A stretch of 64,000 bases of DNA from Paracoccus sp. MKU1 (lineage in GTDB: Bacteria > Pseudomonadota > Alphaproteobacteria > Rhodobacterales > Rhodobacteraceae), in contig NZ_LLWQ01000196.1 of assembly GCF_001447385.1 (NCBI RefSeq), positions 1 through 64,000 on the forward strand, written 5' to 3'. Positions 26,570 to 35,829 of the stretch are shown one piece after another. The notes beneath the pieces are model-generated. The model did no database searches. It worked only from the letters and a program-made list of their open reading frames with translations, and was not told the DNA's origin. How positions within the stretch are numbered: the stretch's first letter is position 1; each line of letters opens with the position of its first letter. Position numbers and translations under genes: made by a program.

Positions 26570-27664
26570 TTACGCCTCGACCGCGTGGTTCTTGCGGTTC
26601 CAGCGGATCGAGGACCAGAACGAGATGCCGATCAGCGTCGCGCCGCCCAGGCCGGTGATGACCTCGGGGATATGCACCAGCGGCTGCACGAACATGATGA
26701 CCGACAGCGCGATGATGGCATAGAAGGCGCCATGTTCGAGGAAGCGGTATTCGGCCAGCGTGCCGCGCTCGACCAGCATGATGGTCATCGAGCGCACATA
26801 CATGGCGCCGATACCCAGACCGATAGCGATGACGAACAGGTTATGGGTCAGCGCAAAGGCACCGATCACGCCGTCGAAGCTGAAGGACGCGTCCAGCACT
26901 TCCAGGTAAAGGAAGGCGCCGATGCCGCCCTTGGCGCCGGCCTGCATCGCCTCTTGCGAGCTGTCCAGCAGGCCGCCCAACACCTCGACCAGCAGGAAGG
27001 TCAGAAGGCCCCAGATCGCGGAATGGAAGAACACCTGCGAATCGGCGCCTTCGAGGAAGCGCGAGAAGATCAGCACCGTGACCAGCACCACCGCGACCTC
27101 GATGCCGCGGACGGTGGCATAGCGCTGCATGCGGCGCTCGAGCCAGCGCACCCAATGCACGTCCTTCTCGTGGTCGAAGAAGAAGCTGAGGCCGACCATC
27201 ATCAGGAAGGTGCCGCCGAAGGCCGCGATGGGCAGGTGCGCGTCATGCATGATGCGCGAATATTCGTCGGGCTGGCTTGCGGCCAGGACCATCGCCTGCC
27301 AGGGGCCGATATTGGCGGCAACGACCACGATGAGCAGCGGAAAGACGATCCGCATGCCGAAGACGGCGATCAGGATGCCCCAGGTCAGGAAGCGGCGCTG
27401 CCACTTCGGGGTCATCTCCTTCAGCTTGTTGGCGTTGACGATGGCGTTGTCGAAGGAAAGCGAGATTTCCAGCACCGCCAGCACGGCACAGATGAAAAAG
27501 ATCGTCAGCGTGCCGCCGACGGTCCCGGTGGTCTGCCATCCCAGCACCGCGCCCAAGGCCAGGCCAAGCACGGTGACGATGAAAGACCACTTGAAATAGT
27601 GCAGGGTCGGACGATGGGTTCCATTCGTCGAGCCCCCCGCGGACGGGTTGTTTCCTTGCTGCAT
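26570..27664 (-). CDS. DUF475 (TerC-superfamily) integral membrane protein
   Basis: A 364-residue protein with about ten membrane helices. The acidic intramembrane motifs EISLSFDNAIVNA (about 66-78) and LEVLDASFSFDGVIGAFA (about 230-247) are the paired TerC/DUF475 signatures thought to bind metal ions. DUF475 members accompany tellurite-type stress genes and are implicated in metal (for example manganese) export or metallation of secreted proteins. No ter genes adjoin it. The ribosome site is weak. It has its own UUCG terminator, so it is monocistronic. Substrate is inference. Confidence 0.87.
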   Translation of the reverse strand: MQQGNNPSAGGSTNGTHRPTLHYFKWSFIVTVLGLALGAVLGWQTTGTVGGTLTIFFICAVLAVLEISLSFDNAIVNANKLKEMTPKWQRRFLTWGILIAVFGMRIVFPLLIVVVAANIGPWQAMVLAASQPDEYSRIMHDAHLPIAAFGGTFLMMVGLSFFFDHEKDVHWVRWLERRMQRYATVRGIEVAVVLVTVLIFSRFLEGADSQVFFHSAIWGLLTFLLVEVLGGLLDSSQEAMQAGAKGGIGAFLYLEVLDASFSFDGVIGAFALTHNLFVIAIGLGIGAMYVRSMTIMLVERGTLAEYRFLEHGAFYAIIALSVIMFVQPLVHIPEVITGLGGATLIGISFWSSIRWNRKNHAVEA

Positions 27665-27797
27665 GTCAGAACATGTCCAGGCGGCTGGTCAAAGATCGAT
27701 GCCGACATCACGGACGTGCCGCCACGTCCGCCAGAGGGGCCCGGCCATCAAACTGCGTTCACGAAGACGCGAACGGCCAAAAGATGGCGAATCCGGA

Positions 27798-29228
27798 TCA
27801 CGATTGCAAGAGCTCCGTATCGCTTGCGGCATTTTCTTGCGCGGACCGGGCCGGCACCAGCGCCGGCAGGGTGATGCGCGCCAGCAGGCCGCGCCCGCCG
27901 GCCCCCTCGTCCAGCACCAGCCGGCCGCCGAACAGGCCGGCGATCTCCAGCGCCACCGGCAGGCCCAGGCCCATGCCCGGCCCCGAGGTCTCGCCCCGGG
28001 CGAATCGGCTGACGGCGGCGGCGCGCGCCTCGGCCGGGATGCCGGGGCCGTTGTCCTCGACCTCCAGCACCGCGTCGCCGGCCTCGCGCCGGACGCGCAC
28101 CGTCACCACCGCCGCGCGGCCGGCATGCAAAAGCGCGTTCGAGATCAGGTTGCTCAGCGCCTCGCCCATCAGCAGCGGCTCGGCCCGGACCGTGACCGGC
28201 CCCTCGCCCTCGAAGCCCAGGTCGATGCCGGCCTCGGCGGCGGCGGGGATGTGCTCGGCGGTCAGGTCGCGGGCCAGCGCCGCCAGGTCCAGCGGCGCGG
28301 CCAGCGCGGCGCCCTCGGCGGTATCGACCCGGGCCAGCAGCAGCAGTTGCGCCAGGATGCGCTCGGCATGGGCGACGGCTGCGTCGCCCTTGGCCGCGGC
28401 GGCCTGCGCCTCGGGCAGGGTCGCGGCCCGCGCCGCCAGCGCCAGCTGGGTGCGCACCACGGTCAGCGGCGTGCGCAGCTGGTGCCCGGCATTGCCGGTA
28501 AAGTTGCGCATCCCGTCCAGCGCCGCACCCAGCCGCCGCATGAAGCCGTTCACCGTGCCGACCAGCCCGCGCACCTCGGACGGCACCGGCGTCTCGATCG
28601 GGCTCAGGTCGTCGGGGCTGCGCGCGGCGATCTCCTCGCTCAGCCGATAAAGCGGGCGCAGGGACAGCGTCACCGCGATCCAGACGATCAGCGCCGCACC
28701 GGCGATCATCAGCACCAGCCGCAGGGCCGAGCGCATCAGGATCGCCCGCGTCAGCTCGCGCCGGGCATTGGTGGTCTCGGCCACGGTGACGACGAAGGGC
28801 ACCTCGTCGATGCCGGTCGAGGCGGCGCGGGCCAGGCTGGCGACCCGCACCGGCTCGCCCCGGAACACGTCATCGGCATAGGCCGGCCCACCGCCCGGCC
28901 GCGCCGGCGCCATCGGCAGGTCGCCATAGCCGGTGACGATATGGCCGGGCGGGCCGTCCACGCGATAGAACACCCGGTCCTGCGCGGCGGAGCTCAGCAT
29001 CTCCAGCGCGCCATAGGGGATTTCGATGGCGATGCGGCCCTGATCGTCCAGCGAGGCGCGCTCGGCGATCACCAGCGCCGAACCGGCCAGCACCCGGTCG
29101 GCCAGCGCATTGGCCATGCGCACCGCCTCGCGCCAGGTGTCGATCAGCGCCGCGGTTCCCAGCACCAGCGTTCCCATGAGCAGCCAGCCAAGCAGCCGGC
29201 GGCGCAGGGAAAACGGCCGCCGGATCAC
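27798..29228 (-). CDS. tctE: TctE-type sensor histidine kinase
   Basis: A 476-residue inner-membrane kinase. Two membrane helices (about residues 12-28 and 172-192) flank a periplasmic 2CSK-N sensor domain, followed by HAMP-like linker, H-box GNAGHQLRTPLTV (phospho-His about 258), N-box NLISNALLHAG, G1 EDNGPGIP and G2 GMGLGLPVA. In the TctDE family it senses tricarboxylates and turns on tctCBA. Its start overlaps the tctD stop by four bases. It is divergent from the transporter genes 0.8-3 kb away, which supports the assignment. The short C-terminal tail is not conserved. Confidence 0.9.
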   Translation of the reverse strand: MIRRPFSLRRRLLGWLLMGTLVLGTAALIDTWREAVRMANALADRVLAGSALVIAERASLDDQGRIAIEIPYGALEMLSSAAQDRVFYRVDGPPGHIVTGYGDLPMAPARPGGGPAYADDVFRGEPVRVASLARAASTGIDEVPFVVTVAETTNARRELTRAILMRSALRLVLMIAGAALIVWIAVTLSLRPLYRLSEEIAARSPDDLSPIETPVPSEVRGLVGTVNGFMRRLGAALDGMRNFTGNAGHQLRTPLTVVRTQLALAARAATLPEAQAAAAKGDAAVAHAERILAQLLLLARVDTAEGAALAAPLDLAALARDLTAEHIPAAAEAGIDLGFEGEGPVTVRAEPLLMGEALSNLISNALLHAGRAAVVTVRVRREAGDAVLEVEDNGPGIPAEARAAAVSRFARGETSGPGMGLGLPVALEIAGLFGGRLVLDEGAGGRGLLARITLPALVPARSAQENAASDTELLQS

Positions 29229-29896
29229 GGCGCCGCCCGGTCGAGGAAATAGCCGATGCCGCGCGCCGTCCTGACGGTCAGCCCCGCCGGCGCCAGCCGC
29301 TTGCGCAGCCGGCTGACATATTGCTCGATGGCATTGGCGGACAGGTCATCCTCCAGCGAGGTCAGCGACTGCACGATCGATTCGCGCGCCACCACCTTGC
29401 CGGCGCGCATGATCAGCAGCTCCAGCAGCCCGCGTTCGCGCGCCGGCAGGTCCAGCGGCTGGCCCGCCAGCAGAAAGCTGCGCGCGGTCTGGTCCAGCAC
29501 CAGATCGCCGAAGCTGACCGTGGAGTTGCGCAAGCCCGCCTGACGGCGCAGCAGCGAGCGGATGCGGGCCTCGAACTCGCCGATGTCGAAGGGCTTCACC
29601 ATGTAGTCGTCGGCGCCCAGGTCCAGCCCGCGCACCCGCTCCTCGGGCGCGCCGCGCGCGGTCAGGATCATCACCGCCGCCGGGTTGCGCCGCGCCCGCA
29701 TGGCGCGCAGCACCTCCAGCCCGTCCATCTGCGGCAGGTTCAGGTCCAGGATCACCAGATCGAAACTTTCCGCCGCCGCCAGCGCCTCGGCCGAGGCGCC
29801 GTCATGCACCACGTCCACTGCATAGCCCGATTGCCGCAAAAGCGCGGTCAGCCCCTCGGCCAGCGACAGATTGTCCTCGACAAGCAGGATGCGCAT
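29225..29896 (-). CDS. tctD: TctD-type OmpR-family response regulator
   Basis: A 223-residue regulator. The receiver domain (1-120) has the acidic pocket VEDN, phospho-acceptor Asp51 (VILDLNLP) and Lys in VKPF. The OmpR winged helix (about 130-222) follows, with SANAIEQYVSRLRKRL. It is cotranscribed with tctE through a 4-base overlap and diverges from the solute-binding gene, 79 bases away, that heads the tricarboxylate transport block. The ATG at 29896 begins the standard receiver MRILLVED. Predicted to activate the divergent promoter. Confidence 0.93.
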   Translation of the reverse strand: MRILLVEDNLSLAEGLTALLRQSGYAVDVVHDGASAEALAAAESFDLVILDLNLPQMDGLEVLRAMRARRNPAAVMILTARGAPEERVRGLDLGADDYMVKPFDIGEFEARIRSLLRRQAGLRNSTVSFGDLVLDQTARSFLLAGQPLDLPARERGLLELLIMRAGKVVARESIVQSLTSLEDDLSANAIEQYVSRLRKRLAPAGLTVRTARGIGYFLDRAAP

Positions 29897-29975
29897 GGTT
29901 CCCCCCTTCCGCCCGCAGCCTAGCGGGGCGGCGCAGGCTTGTGAACGGGCTGCCGCTTTGGCAAAGTCGCCCATC

Positions 29976-31055
29976 ATGCGCCTGCTCGCCCGCCTCATGC
30001 CAGCCATCGCCGCAGCACTTGCGCTGTGGCCGGGCGGGGCATCGGCGCAGGTGACGCTGTTTCCCGCCCCGGCCGGCGACGGGCGTGAGCTGTCGGTCTA
30101 TTCCTCGCTCGACGACGATCTGGCCGCACCGCTGATCGCCGCCTTCCAAAGCCGTCATCCCGGCGTCGCCGTGCGCTACGAGAACCTGCTGACGACCGAG
30201 CTTCACGACCGCATCGTTGCCGAGACGCAGGCGGGCGGCGGCACGGCGGATTTCGCCTTTTCCTCGGCCATGGACTTGCAGGTCAAGCTGGCCAATGACG
30301 GCTTCGCCCGGCCGGTCGAGACGCCGGACACCCCCGACTGGCCCGGCTGGGCGAACTGGCGCGACACCGCCTATGCGCTGACCTTCGAGCCGGCGGTCTT
30401 TGCCTATCACAAGCCCAGCTTCGCCAGACAGGAACCGCCCGCCACCCGCGCCGACCTGATGCAATGGATGGCCGAGCACCCGGACGAGGCGCAGGGCCGG
30501 ATCGGCACCTATGACGTGGCGCGCTCGGGCGTGGGCTATCTGTTCCTGGCCCGCGACCAGGAGCTTTATCCCGGCATCTGGTCGGTGGTGCAGGCGATGG
30601 GCCAAGCGGGCGTGCAGCAATTCCCGACCTCGGCCGAGCTGCTGGAGCGGATCGCCGACGGACGGCTGGCGGTGGGCTACAACCTGCTCGGCTCCTATGC
30701 CGCCGACTGGGCGCGCCGGCATCCCGACGTGGGGGTGATCCTGCCCCGCGACTTTACCGTGGTCGTCTCGCGCGTGGCGCTGGTGCCGGCGGCGGCCCGC
30801 CAGCCCGGGCTGGGCGCGGATTTCCTGGCCTTCCTGATGTCGCCCGAGGGGCAGAGCCTGCTGTCGCGCACCCTGCGGCTTTCGGCCGTCAGCCTTGAGG
30901 TCGCGGGCCAGCCCGGCCCGGCGGGCGGCATGCAGGACCTGGCGGGGCTGCGGCTGAAACCGGTGCCGGTCAGCCCCGGGCTTCTGGCCTATCTGGACCA
31001 GGCGACGCGGGCCAGGCTGCTGGCGCGCTGGAACAAGGCGCTGGCCGGAGAATAA
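29976..31055 (+). CDS. Periplasmic extracellular solute-binding protein near TctDE
   Basis: A 359-residue secreted protein with a clear signal peptide (about residues 1-25, ending GGASA-QV). The mature part is a type-2 periplasmic-binding fold, resembling Fe(III)/spermidine-type ABC binding proteins (LSVYSSLDDDLAAPL near 40 and SPEGQSLLSRTL near 290). No matching ABC permease or ATPase is present. In Bordetella-like tct loci an equivalent protein accompanies tctDE, suggesting it presents a ligand to the TctE sensor; that is inference. No strong ribosome site precedes the ATG. Confidence 0.85.
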   Translation: MRLLARLMPAIAAALALWPGGASAQVTLFPAPAGDGRELSVYSSLDDDLAAPLIAAFQSRHPGVAVRYENLLTTELHDRIVAETQAGGGTADFAFSSAMDLQVKLANDGFARPVETPDTPDWPGWANWRDTAYALTFEPAVFAYHKPSFARQEPPATRADLMQWMAEHPDEAQGRIGTYDVARSGVGYLFLARDQELYPGIWSVVQAMGQAGVQQFPTSAELLERIADGRLAVGYNLLGSYAADWARRHPDVGVILPRDFTVVVSRVALVPAAARQPGLGADFLAFLMSPEGQSLLSRTLRLSAVSLEVAGQPGPAGGMQDLAGLRLKPVPVSPGLLAYLDQATRARLLARWNKALAGE

Positions 31056-31107
31056 TTTTCGCCGCGATGTCAGGTCCATGACAGCTTTCTGTGCTGGAAA
31101 GGCACGG

Positions 31108-31163
31108 GGCCCGCCTGCGTGCGGGCCTGCGGAGGACGCCCGCATTCCGGGAGAGATGCGGGC
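31108..31163 (+). promoter_or_regulatory. Two tandem hairpins in the leader of tctCBA
   Basis: Hairpin 1: GGCCCGC (31108-31114) / GCGGGCC (31121-31127). Hairpin 2: GCCCGCAT (31138-31145) / ATGCGGGC (31156-31163). Both arms are perfect. They lie in the 172-base gap between the binding-protein gene and tctC, 65 bases before the tctC start. No T-run follows, so mRNA stabilisation/processing is more likely than termination. Confidence 0.55.
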
Positions 31164-31227
31164 CAGAGCCAGAAAATACGGATAACGGGACCGGCGCAGA
31201 TGCGTCCGGCCGATGCGGAGGAAGACC

Positions 31228-32169
31228 ATGAAGCAATTCGTTCTCGCCAGCCTGTTCGCGGCCGCCACGGCCCTGCCGGCCATGGCCGATTACACCATCA
31301 TCGCCCCGGCCAATCCCGGCGGCGGCTGGGACCAGACCGCGCGCACCATGCAGACCGTGCTGCAAGAGGAAGGCATCTCGAAATCGGTGCAGGTGCAGAA
31401 CGTGCCCGGCGCCGGCGGCACCATCGGCCTGGCCCAATTCGCCAGCCAGAACAAGGGCAATCCCAGCGCGCTGATCGTCGGCGGCTATGTGATGGTCGGC
31501 GCCATCCTGACCAACAATTCGCCCGTCTCGCTCAAGGACGTGACGCCCATCGCGCGGCTGACCGGCGAATACGAGGCGATCGTGGTTCCCGCCGCCTCGC
31601 CCATCCAGGACATCGCCGGGCTGATCGAGGCGCTGAAGGCCGATCCCGGCGCGGTCAGCTGGGCGGGCGGCTCGGCCGGCGGCACCGACCATATCGCCGT
31701 GGGCCTGATCGCCAAGGCGGCCGGCGTCGATCCGACCAAGATCAACTACATCGCCTATTCCGGCGGCGGCGAGGCGCTGGCGGCGATCCTGGGCAACCAG
31801 GTGACGGCCGGCATCTCCTCGCTGGGCGAGTTCGAGGCGCAGATCCAGGCCGGCACGCTGCGCCTGCTGGCCGTGACCGCGCCCGAGCGGCTCGAGGGCG
31901 TCGATGCCCCCACCCTGCAAGAGGCCGGTCTGGACGTGGTGCTGGAGAATTGGCGCATGGTCGCCGCCGCGCCGGGCCTGTCGGACGAGCAGAAGGCCCA
32001 GGTTACCGCCGATATCGAGAAGATGGCCAAGTCGGAAAACTGGCAAAAACAGCTGTCCGACAAGGGCTGGATGGACACCTATCTGGCCGGTCCCGATTTT
32101 GAGGCCCAGCTTGAACAGGACGTGACCTCGACCGAGGCGATCCTCAAGGACATCGGTCTGGTGAAATGA
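31228..32169 (+). CDS. tctC: Tripartite tricarboxylate transporter substrate-binding protein TctC
   Basis: A 313-residue periplasmic protein with a signal peptide ([20 protein letters not shown], cut after residue 20). The mature part begins the TctC signature region [14 protein letters not shown] (about 26-39) and [16 protein letters not shown]. TctC-type proteins capture tricarboxylates or other carboxylates for the TctAB permease. The ATG at 31228 has GGAGGA six bases upstream, selecting it over the ATG at 31213. Its stop overlaps the tctB start (ATGA). The exact substrate within the carboxylate range is not shown. Confidence 0.95.
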   Translation: MKQFVLASLFAAATALPAMADYTIIAPANPGGGWDQTARTMQTVLQEEGISKSVQVQNVPGAGGTIGLAQFASQNKGNPSALIVGGYVMVGAILTNNSPVSLKDVTPIARLTGEYEAIVVPAASPIQDIAGLIEALKADPGAVSWAGGSAGGTDHIAVGLIAKAAGVDPTKINYIAYSGGGEALAAILGNQVTAGISSLGEFEAQIQAGTLRLLAVTAPERLEGVDAPTLQEAGLDVVLENWRMVAAAPGLSDEQKAQVTADIEKMAKSENWQKQLSDKGWMDTYLAGPDFEAQLEQDVTSTEAILKDIGLVK

Positions 32170-32660
32170 GCGTCAATCGCCATGAACCGCCGCGCCGCCG
32201 GGATACGGCGGCGCTGATCATCGCCGCCGGGCTGGTGGTGATCGGCGGCGTGATGCTGTGGGACAGCGCACGCCTTGCCGATCTGGGCGGCTATTCCGGC
32301 GTCGGCCCCGCCAGCGTGCCGCGCGTCGTCGGCTTCGCGCTGATGGGCCTTGCGGCCTGGACCGCCATCGAGGCGCTGCGCGGCGATTTCCCCCAACGCG
32401 CGCCGCAGAACGCCCCGCCGGTCCTGTGGATCGTGGCGGGTCTGGCGGCGCAGCTGATGCTGCTGCATGTCGCGGGCTTTTCCATCGCGACCGGCATCCT
32501 CTTCGCCTTTACCGCGCGGGCCTTCGGCAAGCGCAACCTGGCGATGACCATTCCCATCGGCATCGTCTTCGCCTTCGTGGTCTGGGCGATCTTCTCGCAA
32601 CTTCTGATGCTGCACCTGCCCGCCGGGCCGCTTGAGCATCTGATCTTTCCGCGGGGCTGA
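32166..32660 (+). CDS. tctB: Tripartite tricarboxylate transporter small membrane subunit TctB
   Basis: A 164-residue membrane protein with four predicted helices, of the TctB family (GLVVIGGVMLWDSARLADLG near the N-terminus, FAFVVWAIFSQLLMLHLP near the C-terminus). It pairs with TctA in the inner membrane. The start overlaps the tctC stop by four bases and tctA begins three bases after its stop, so the three genes are translationally coupled. Length is usual for the family. Confidence 0.93.
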   Translation: MSVNRHEPPRRRDTAALIIAAGLVVIGGVMLWDSARLADLGGYSGVGPASVPRVVGFALMGLAAWTAIEALRGDFPQRAPQNAPPVLWIVAGLAAQLMLLHVAGFSIATGILFAFTARAFGKRNLAMTIPIGIVFAFVVWAIFSQLLMLHLPAGPLEHLIFPRG

Positions 32661-32663
32661 GCG

Positions 32664-34181
32664 ATGAGCGCGTTCGAATTCCTGATGCAGGGGCTCGGCA
32701 CCGCCGCTGACCCGATGATGCTGCTTTACGCGCTGATCGGCGTGACGCTGGGCACCGCCGTCGGCGTCCTGCCCGGCATCGGCCCGGCGCTGACCGTGGC
32801 GCTGCTGCTGCCCGTCACCTACCGGCTGGACCCGGCCGGCTCGCTCATCATGTTCGCCGGCATCTATTACGGCGGCATGTATGGCGGCTCGACCACCTCG
32901 ATCCTGCTGAACACGCCGGGCGAAAGCGCCTCGATCATCACCGCGCTGGAAGGCAACAAGATGGCCCGCAAGGGGCGCGGCGGACCGGCGCTGGCCACTG
33001 CCGCCATCGGCAGCTTCATCGCCGGTCTGATCGCGACGCTGCTGCTGGCCTTCCTGGCGCCCAGCATCGTCAAGCTGGCGCTGGTCTTCGGCCCGCGCGA
33101 ATATTTCGCGCTGATGGTGCTGGCCTTCGTCACCGTCTCGGCCGCGTTCGGTGATTCGGCGCTGCGCGGGCTGACCTCGCTGTTCCTGGGCCTGGCGCTG
33201 GCCTGCGTCGGCATCGACCAGCTCACCGGCCAGGCGCGGCTGTCCTTCGGCGTGCCCGAACTGCTGGACGGAATCGAGGTCACCACCATGGCCGTCGCCA
33301 TGTTCGCCGTGGGCGAAGCGCTGTTCATCGCCGGCCAGCGCGTGCAGGTCGAGGACGAGGTGACCGCCGTCAAGGGCTCGATCTGGATGAACCGCCGCGA
33401 CTGGGCGCGGTCGTGGAAGCCCTGGCTGCGCGGCACCTTCATCGGCTTTCCCATCGGCGCCATGCCGGCGGGCGGGGCCGAGATCGGCACCTTCCTGTCC
33501 TATGCCACCGAAAAGAAGCTGACCAAGCACCCCGAGGAATTCGGCAACGGCGCCATCGAGGGCGTCGCTGGTCCCGAGGCCGCGAACAACGCCTCGGCCG
33601 CCGGCACGCTGGTGCCCTTGCTGACGCTGGGCCTGCCGACCTCGGCCACGGCGGCGATCATGCTGGCCGGTTTCCAGCAGTTCGGTCTGCAACCCGGCCC
33701 GCTGCTTTTCGCGACCAACCCGACGCTGGTCTGGGGACTGATCGCCTCGCTGCTGATCGCGAACGCGATGCTGCTGGTGCTGAACCTGCCGCTGATCGGG
33801 CTGTGGGTAAAGCTGCTGACGGTGCCGAAACCCTGGCTTTACGCCGGCATCCTGCTGTTCGCGACGCTGGGCACCATCGGCGCCAACCCCTCGGCCTTCG
33901 AGCTGGGGATGCTCTTGGCCTTCGGCGTGCTGGGCTATGTGATGCGGCTGTTCGGCTATCCGATCGCGCCCATCGTCGTCGGCCTGATCCTGGGCCCGAT
34001 GGCCGAGCAACAGCTGCGCCGGGCGCTGTCGATCAGCCAGGGCGACTGGACCACGCTGGTGCAATCGCCCATCGCCGCCGTGCTTCTGGGCATCGCCGCG
34101 CTGGCGCTGATCGTGCCGCTGATCCTGCGCGCCCGCGGCAAGGGCGAAGTCCTGAGCCAACTGGCCGGCGAGGAAGACTGA
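32664..34181 (+). CDS. tctA: Tripartite tricarboxylate transporter large permease TctA
   Basis: A 505-residue permease with about 12 membrane helices. It bears the two internally repeated TctA motifs, [19 protein letters not shown] (about 69-87) and [19 protein letters not shown] (about 313-331), each holding a Gly-rich loop. It imports carboxylates bound by TctC using a proton or sodium gradient. Last gene of tctCBA; a GC-rich hairpin follows 11 bases after the stop. Full family length. Confidence 0.96.
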   Translation: MSAFEFLMQGLGTAADPMMLLYALIGVTLGTAVGVLPGIGPALTVALLLPVTYRLDPAGSLIMFAGIYYGGMYGGSTTSILLNTPGESASIITALEGNKMARKGRGGPALATAAIGSFIAGLIATLLLAFLAPSIVKLALVFGPREYFALMVLAFVTVSAAFGDSALRGLTSLFLGLALACVGIDQLTGQARLSFGVPELLDGIEVTTMAVAMFAVGEALFIAGQRVQVEDEVTAVKGSIWMNRRDWARSWKPWLRGTFIGFPIGAMPAGGAEIGTFLSYATEKKLTKHPEEFGNGAIEGVAGPEAANNASAAGTLVPLLTLGLPTSATAAIMLAGFQQFGLQPGPLLFATNPTLVWGLIASLLIANAMLLVLNLPLIGLWVKLLTVPKPWLYAGILLFATLGTIGANPSAFELGMLLAFGVLGYVMRLFGYPIAPIVVGLILGPMAEQQLRRALSISQGDWTTLVQSPIAAVLLGIAALALIVPLILRARGKGEVLSQLAGEED

Positions 34182-34192
34182 CCGAAAGAACC

Positions 34193-34217
34193 GCCCCGGC
34201 CCCGCAAGGGCCGGGGC
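34193..34217 (+). terminator. GC-rich hairpin after tctA
   Basis: Perfect 10-base stem GCCCCGGCCC / GGGCCGGGGC with a 5-base loop, 11 bases after the tctA stop. No T-tract follows, so it may end transcription with Rho or protect the 3' end. Confidence 0.5.
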
Positions 34218-34286
34218 CTGCCATGTGCTGGCGGCATGGCCGCCTTGCCCTTTTGCCGCGTTGCGGCAAGGCTGCGCAGAGCCCAT

Positions 34287-34317
34287 CTGTCTGTCATCGG
34301 AAACGATCTACAGACAG
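34287..34317 (+). promoter_or_regulatory. Inverted repeat just upstream of a small gene
   Basis: CTGTCTG (34287-34293) / CAGACAG (34311-34317), nine bases before the ATG of the 51-codon gene. The right arm includes the only AGG near that ATG, so pairing could mask the ribosome site. Alternatively an operator. Confidence 0.35.
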
Positions 34318-34325
34318 GCAGAAAA

Positions 34326-34481
34326 ATGCACCGCGCTTATCATTCCATCGCCTCGGCCCTCTCGACCCTGCGGGCCGCCATCGCCGTCGCCTCGGCGACA
34401 GAAGCGCATCGCCACCCCGCCGCCGCCGACCTCCGCCGCCTGGGCATCGACGCGACGAAATTCAACGCGATCCACCTCTGA
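34326..34481 (+). CDS. Small DUF1127-like protein
   Basis: A 51-residue basic/hydrophobic protein. The C-terminal segment LRRLGIDATKFNAIHL resembles the tail of DUF1127 proteins (short Arg-rich proteins common in Rhodobacterales), while the N-terminus (HRAYHSIASALSTLRAAIAVA) is an amphipathic helix. No catalytic motif. An AGG within an inverted repeat precedes the ATG. It lies between tctA and a second DUF1127 gene on the opposite strand. DUF1127 proteins in Agrobacterium affect RNA turnover and phosphate/carbon balance; here the role is not known. Confidence 0.6.
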   Translation: MHRAYHSIASALSTLRAAIAVASATEAHRHPAAADLRRLGIDATKFNAIHL

Positions 34482-34579
34482 TCCGCCCGTCGCTCCGGTA
34501 CTGACCGCACCAGAGCCGGCCCCACCCCGTCCGTCCGCTTGCCTCGCGCCCCTCGCTTGGGGACGCGCGGCAGAGCGGT

Positions 34580-34840
34580 TCACCACAGATGGCGGCGCAA
34601 TGCGTCGCCTTCCTGCGAAGGGCTGGCCGTGTCGCTGCGCGTGTCGGCCACGCCGATGTCGCGCAACAGATGCTCCGGCAGATCGGCCAGCGCCTTGCGC
34701 GTCGCGGGATGGTCCAGCGCCGCCATGCGGTCGATACAGGGCGATAGGCTGGGCTTATCGCGACGCAGCACACCGAAAAGCAGCCGGGTCAGGCCCGGCA
34801 GGAAGGGGCGTTGGCGCTCGCATACGGAATTATTGGACAT
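34580..34840 (-). CDS. DUF1127-domain small protein
   Basis: An 86-residue protein with the DUF1127 core ALADLPEHLLRDIGVADTRSD (about 51-70), preceded by a basic N-terminal region with a hydrophobic helix (LPGLTRLLFGVLRR). A strong AGGAGG six to seven bases before the ATG at 34840 fixes the start. It diverges from a LysR regulator 104 bases away, and the pair may be functionally linked. A member of a family of small Arg-rich proteins that fold as short helical bundles; binding of RNA is known for a few. Function here unknown. Confidence 0.82.
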   Translation of the reverse strand: MSNNSVCERQRPFLPGLTRLLFGVLRRDKPSLSPCIDRMAALDHPATRKALADLPEHLLRDIGVADTRSDTASPSQEGDALRRHLW

Positions 34841-34931
34841 TTTTGCCCTCCTTTCGGTGATCATGGTTGATCCACGACCCGATCATGCTAGGTTTCCGCG
34901 GCAATGACCAACAAAGCCTCGGCAAGCACAT

Positions 34932-34946
34932 ATAAGGCAGGCTTAT
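34932..34946. promoter_or_regulatory. Dyad over the LysR start codon
   Basis: ATAAG-N5-CTTAT, 15 bases, with its right arm reaching the first two bases of the ATG at 34945. The placement would suit autorepression of the LysR gene. Short arms, so only suggestive. Confidence 0.3.
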
Positions 34947-35829
34947 GTCCATTCCTCCGCTCGCCGCCCTGCGCGCCTTCGAGGCGGTGGCGCGGCATCT
35001 GAGCTTCACCCGCGCCGCCGAGGAACTGGGCATGACCCAGGCCGCCGTCAGCTATCAGATCCGCCTGCTGGAGGAACGGCTGGCCACGCCGCTATTCCTG
35101 CGCAAGCCGCGCGGGATCGTGCTGACCGAGACCGGGGCGCTGTTCGCCCGGCCGACCATCGACGCCTTCGACATGCTGCGCGAGGCCTATGCCGACCCTT
35201 CGGCGGATTCGGTCTCGACCCTGTCGATCTCGACCGTGCCGACCTTTGCCGGGGCCTGGCTGTCGCCGCGGCTGGGCAAGTTCCAGATGAACCACCCGAA
35301 CCTGGCCGTGCGGCTGGAGACCAGCGACAATCTGGTCGATTTCGGGCGCGAAGACATCACCGTCGCCATCCGCGCCGGCGAGGGCGGCTGGCCGGGGGTC
35401 GAGGAGCATTGCCTGATGCCCATCGAATACACGCCCATGCTGTCGCCCGAACTGGCGAAAAAGCATGAGCTGCGCGAACCGGCCGACCTGCTGAAGCTGC
35501 CGCTGCTGGACCGCGTGGACCCGAACTGGGCGGTCTGGATGCGCGAGGCAGGGGTGGATTTCTGGGAAACCCCGCCCCGGCCGGGGCTGACGCTTTCGAC
35601 CGACCTGCACGAGGCGCGGGCGGCGCTGGAAGGTTACGGCGTCGCGCTGCTGACGCCACGCTTCTTCCGCTTCGAGCTGGCGACGGGCAGCCTGATCCAG
35701 CCCTTTCCGCTGGTGGCGAAGAACGGCCGCAGCTTCTGGCTGGTCTATCCCAAGGGCCGCCGCAACCGTCCCGCGATCCGCAAGTTCCGCGCCTTCCTGC
35801 TGGACGAGATCGCCCGCGATCCGGGCTAG
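34945..35829 (+). CDS. LysR-family regulator (GcvA-like)
   Basis: A 294-residue LTTR close to the GcvA group: wHTH residues 1-60 with LSFTRAAEELGMTQAAVSYQI and LTETGALF, and a C-terminal effector domain (about 90-290) with the GcvA-type segments VPTFAGAWLSPRLGKF and VAIRAGEGGWPG. It diverges from a DUF1127 gene and is convergent with the PACE transporter, whose stop it overlaps by four bases. A typical local regulator; targets and ligand cannot be told. GC content and codon style match neighbours. Confidence 0.9.
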   Translation: MSIPPLAALRAFEAVARHLSFTRAAEELGMTQAAVSYQIRLLEERLATPLFLRKPRGIVLTETGALFARPTIDAFDMLREAYADPSADSVSTLSISTVPTFAGAWLSPRLGKFQMNHPNLAVRLETSDNLVDFGREDITVAIRAGEGGWPGVEEHCLMPIEYTPMLSPELAKKHELREPADLLKLPLLDRVDPNWAVWMREAGVDFWETPPRPGLTLSTDLHEARAALEGYGVALLTPRFFRFELATGSLIQPFPLVAKNGRSFWLVYPKGRRNRPAIRKFRAFLLDEIARDPG

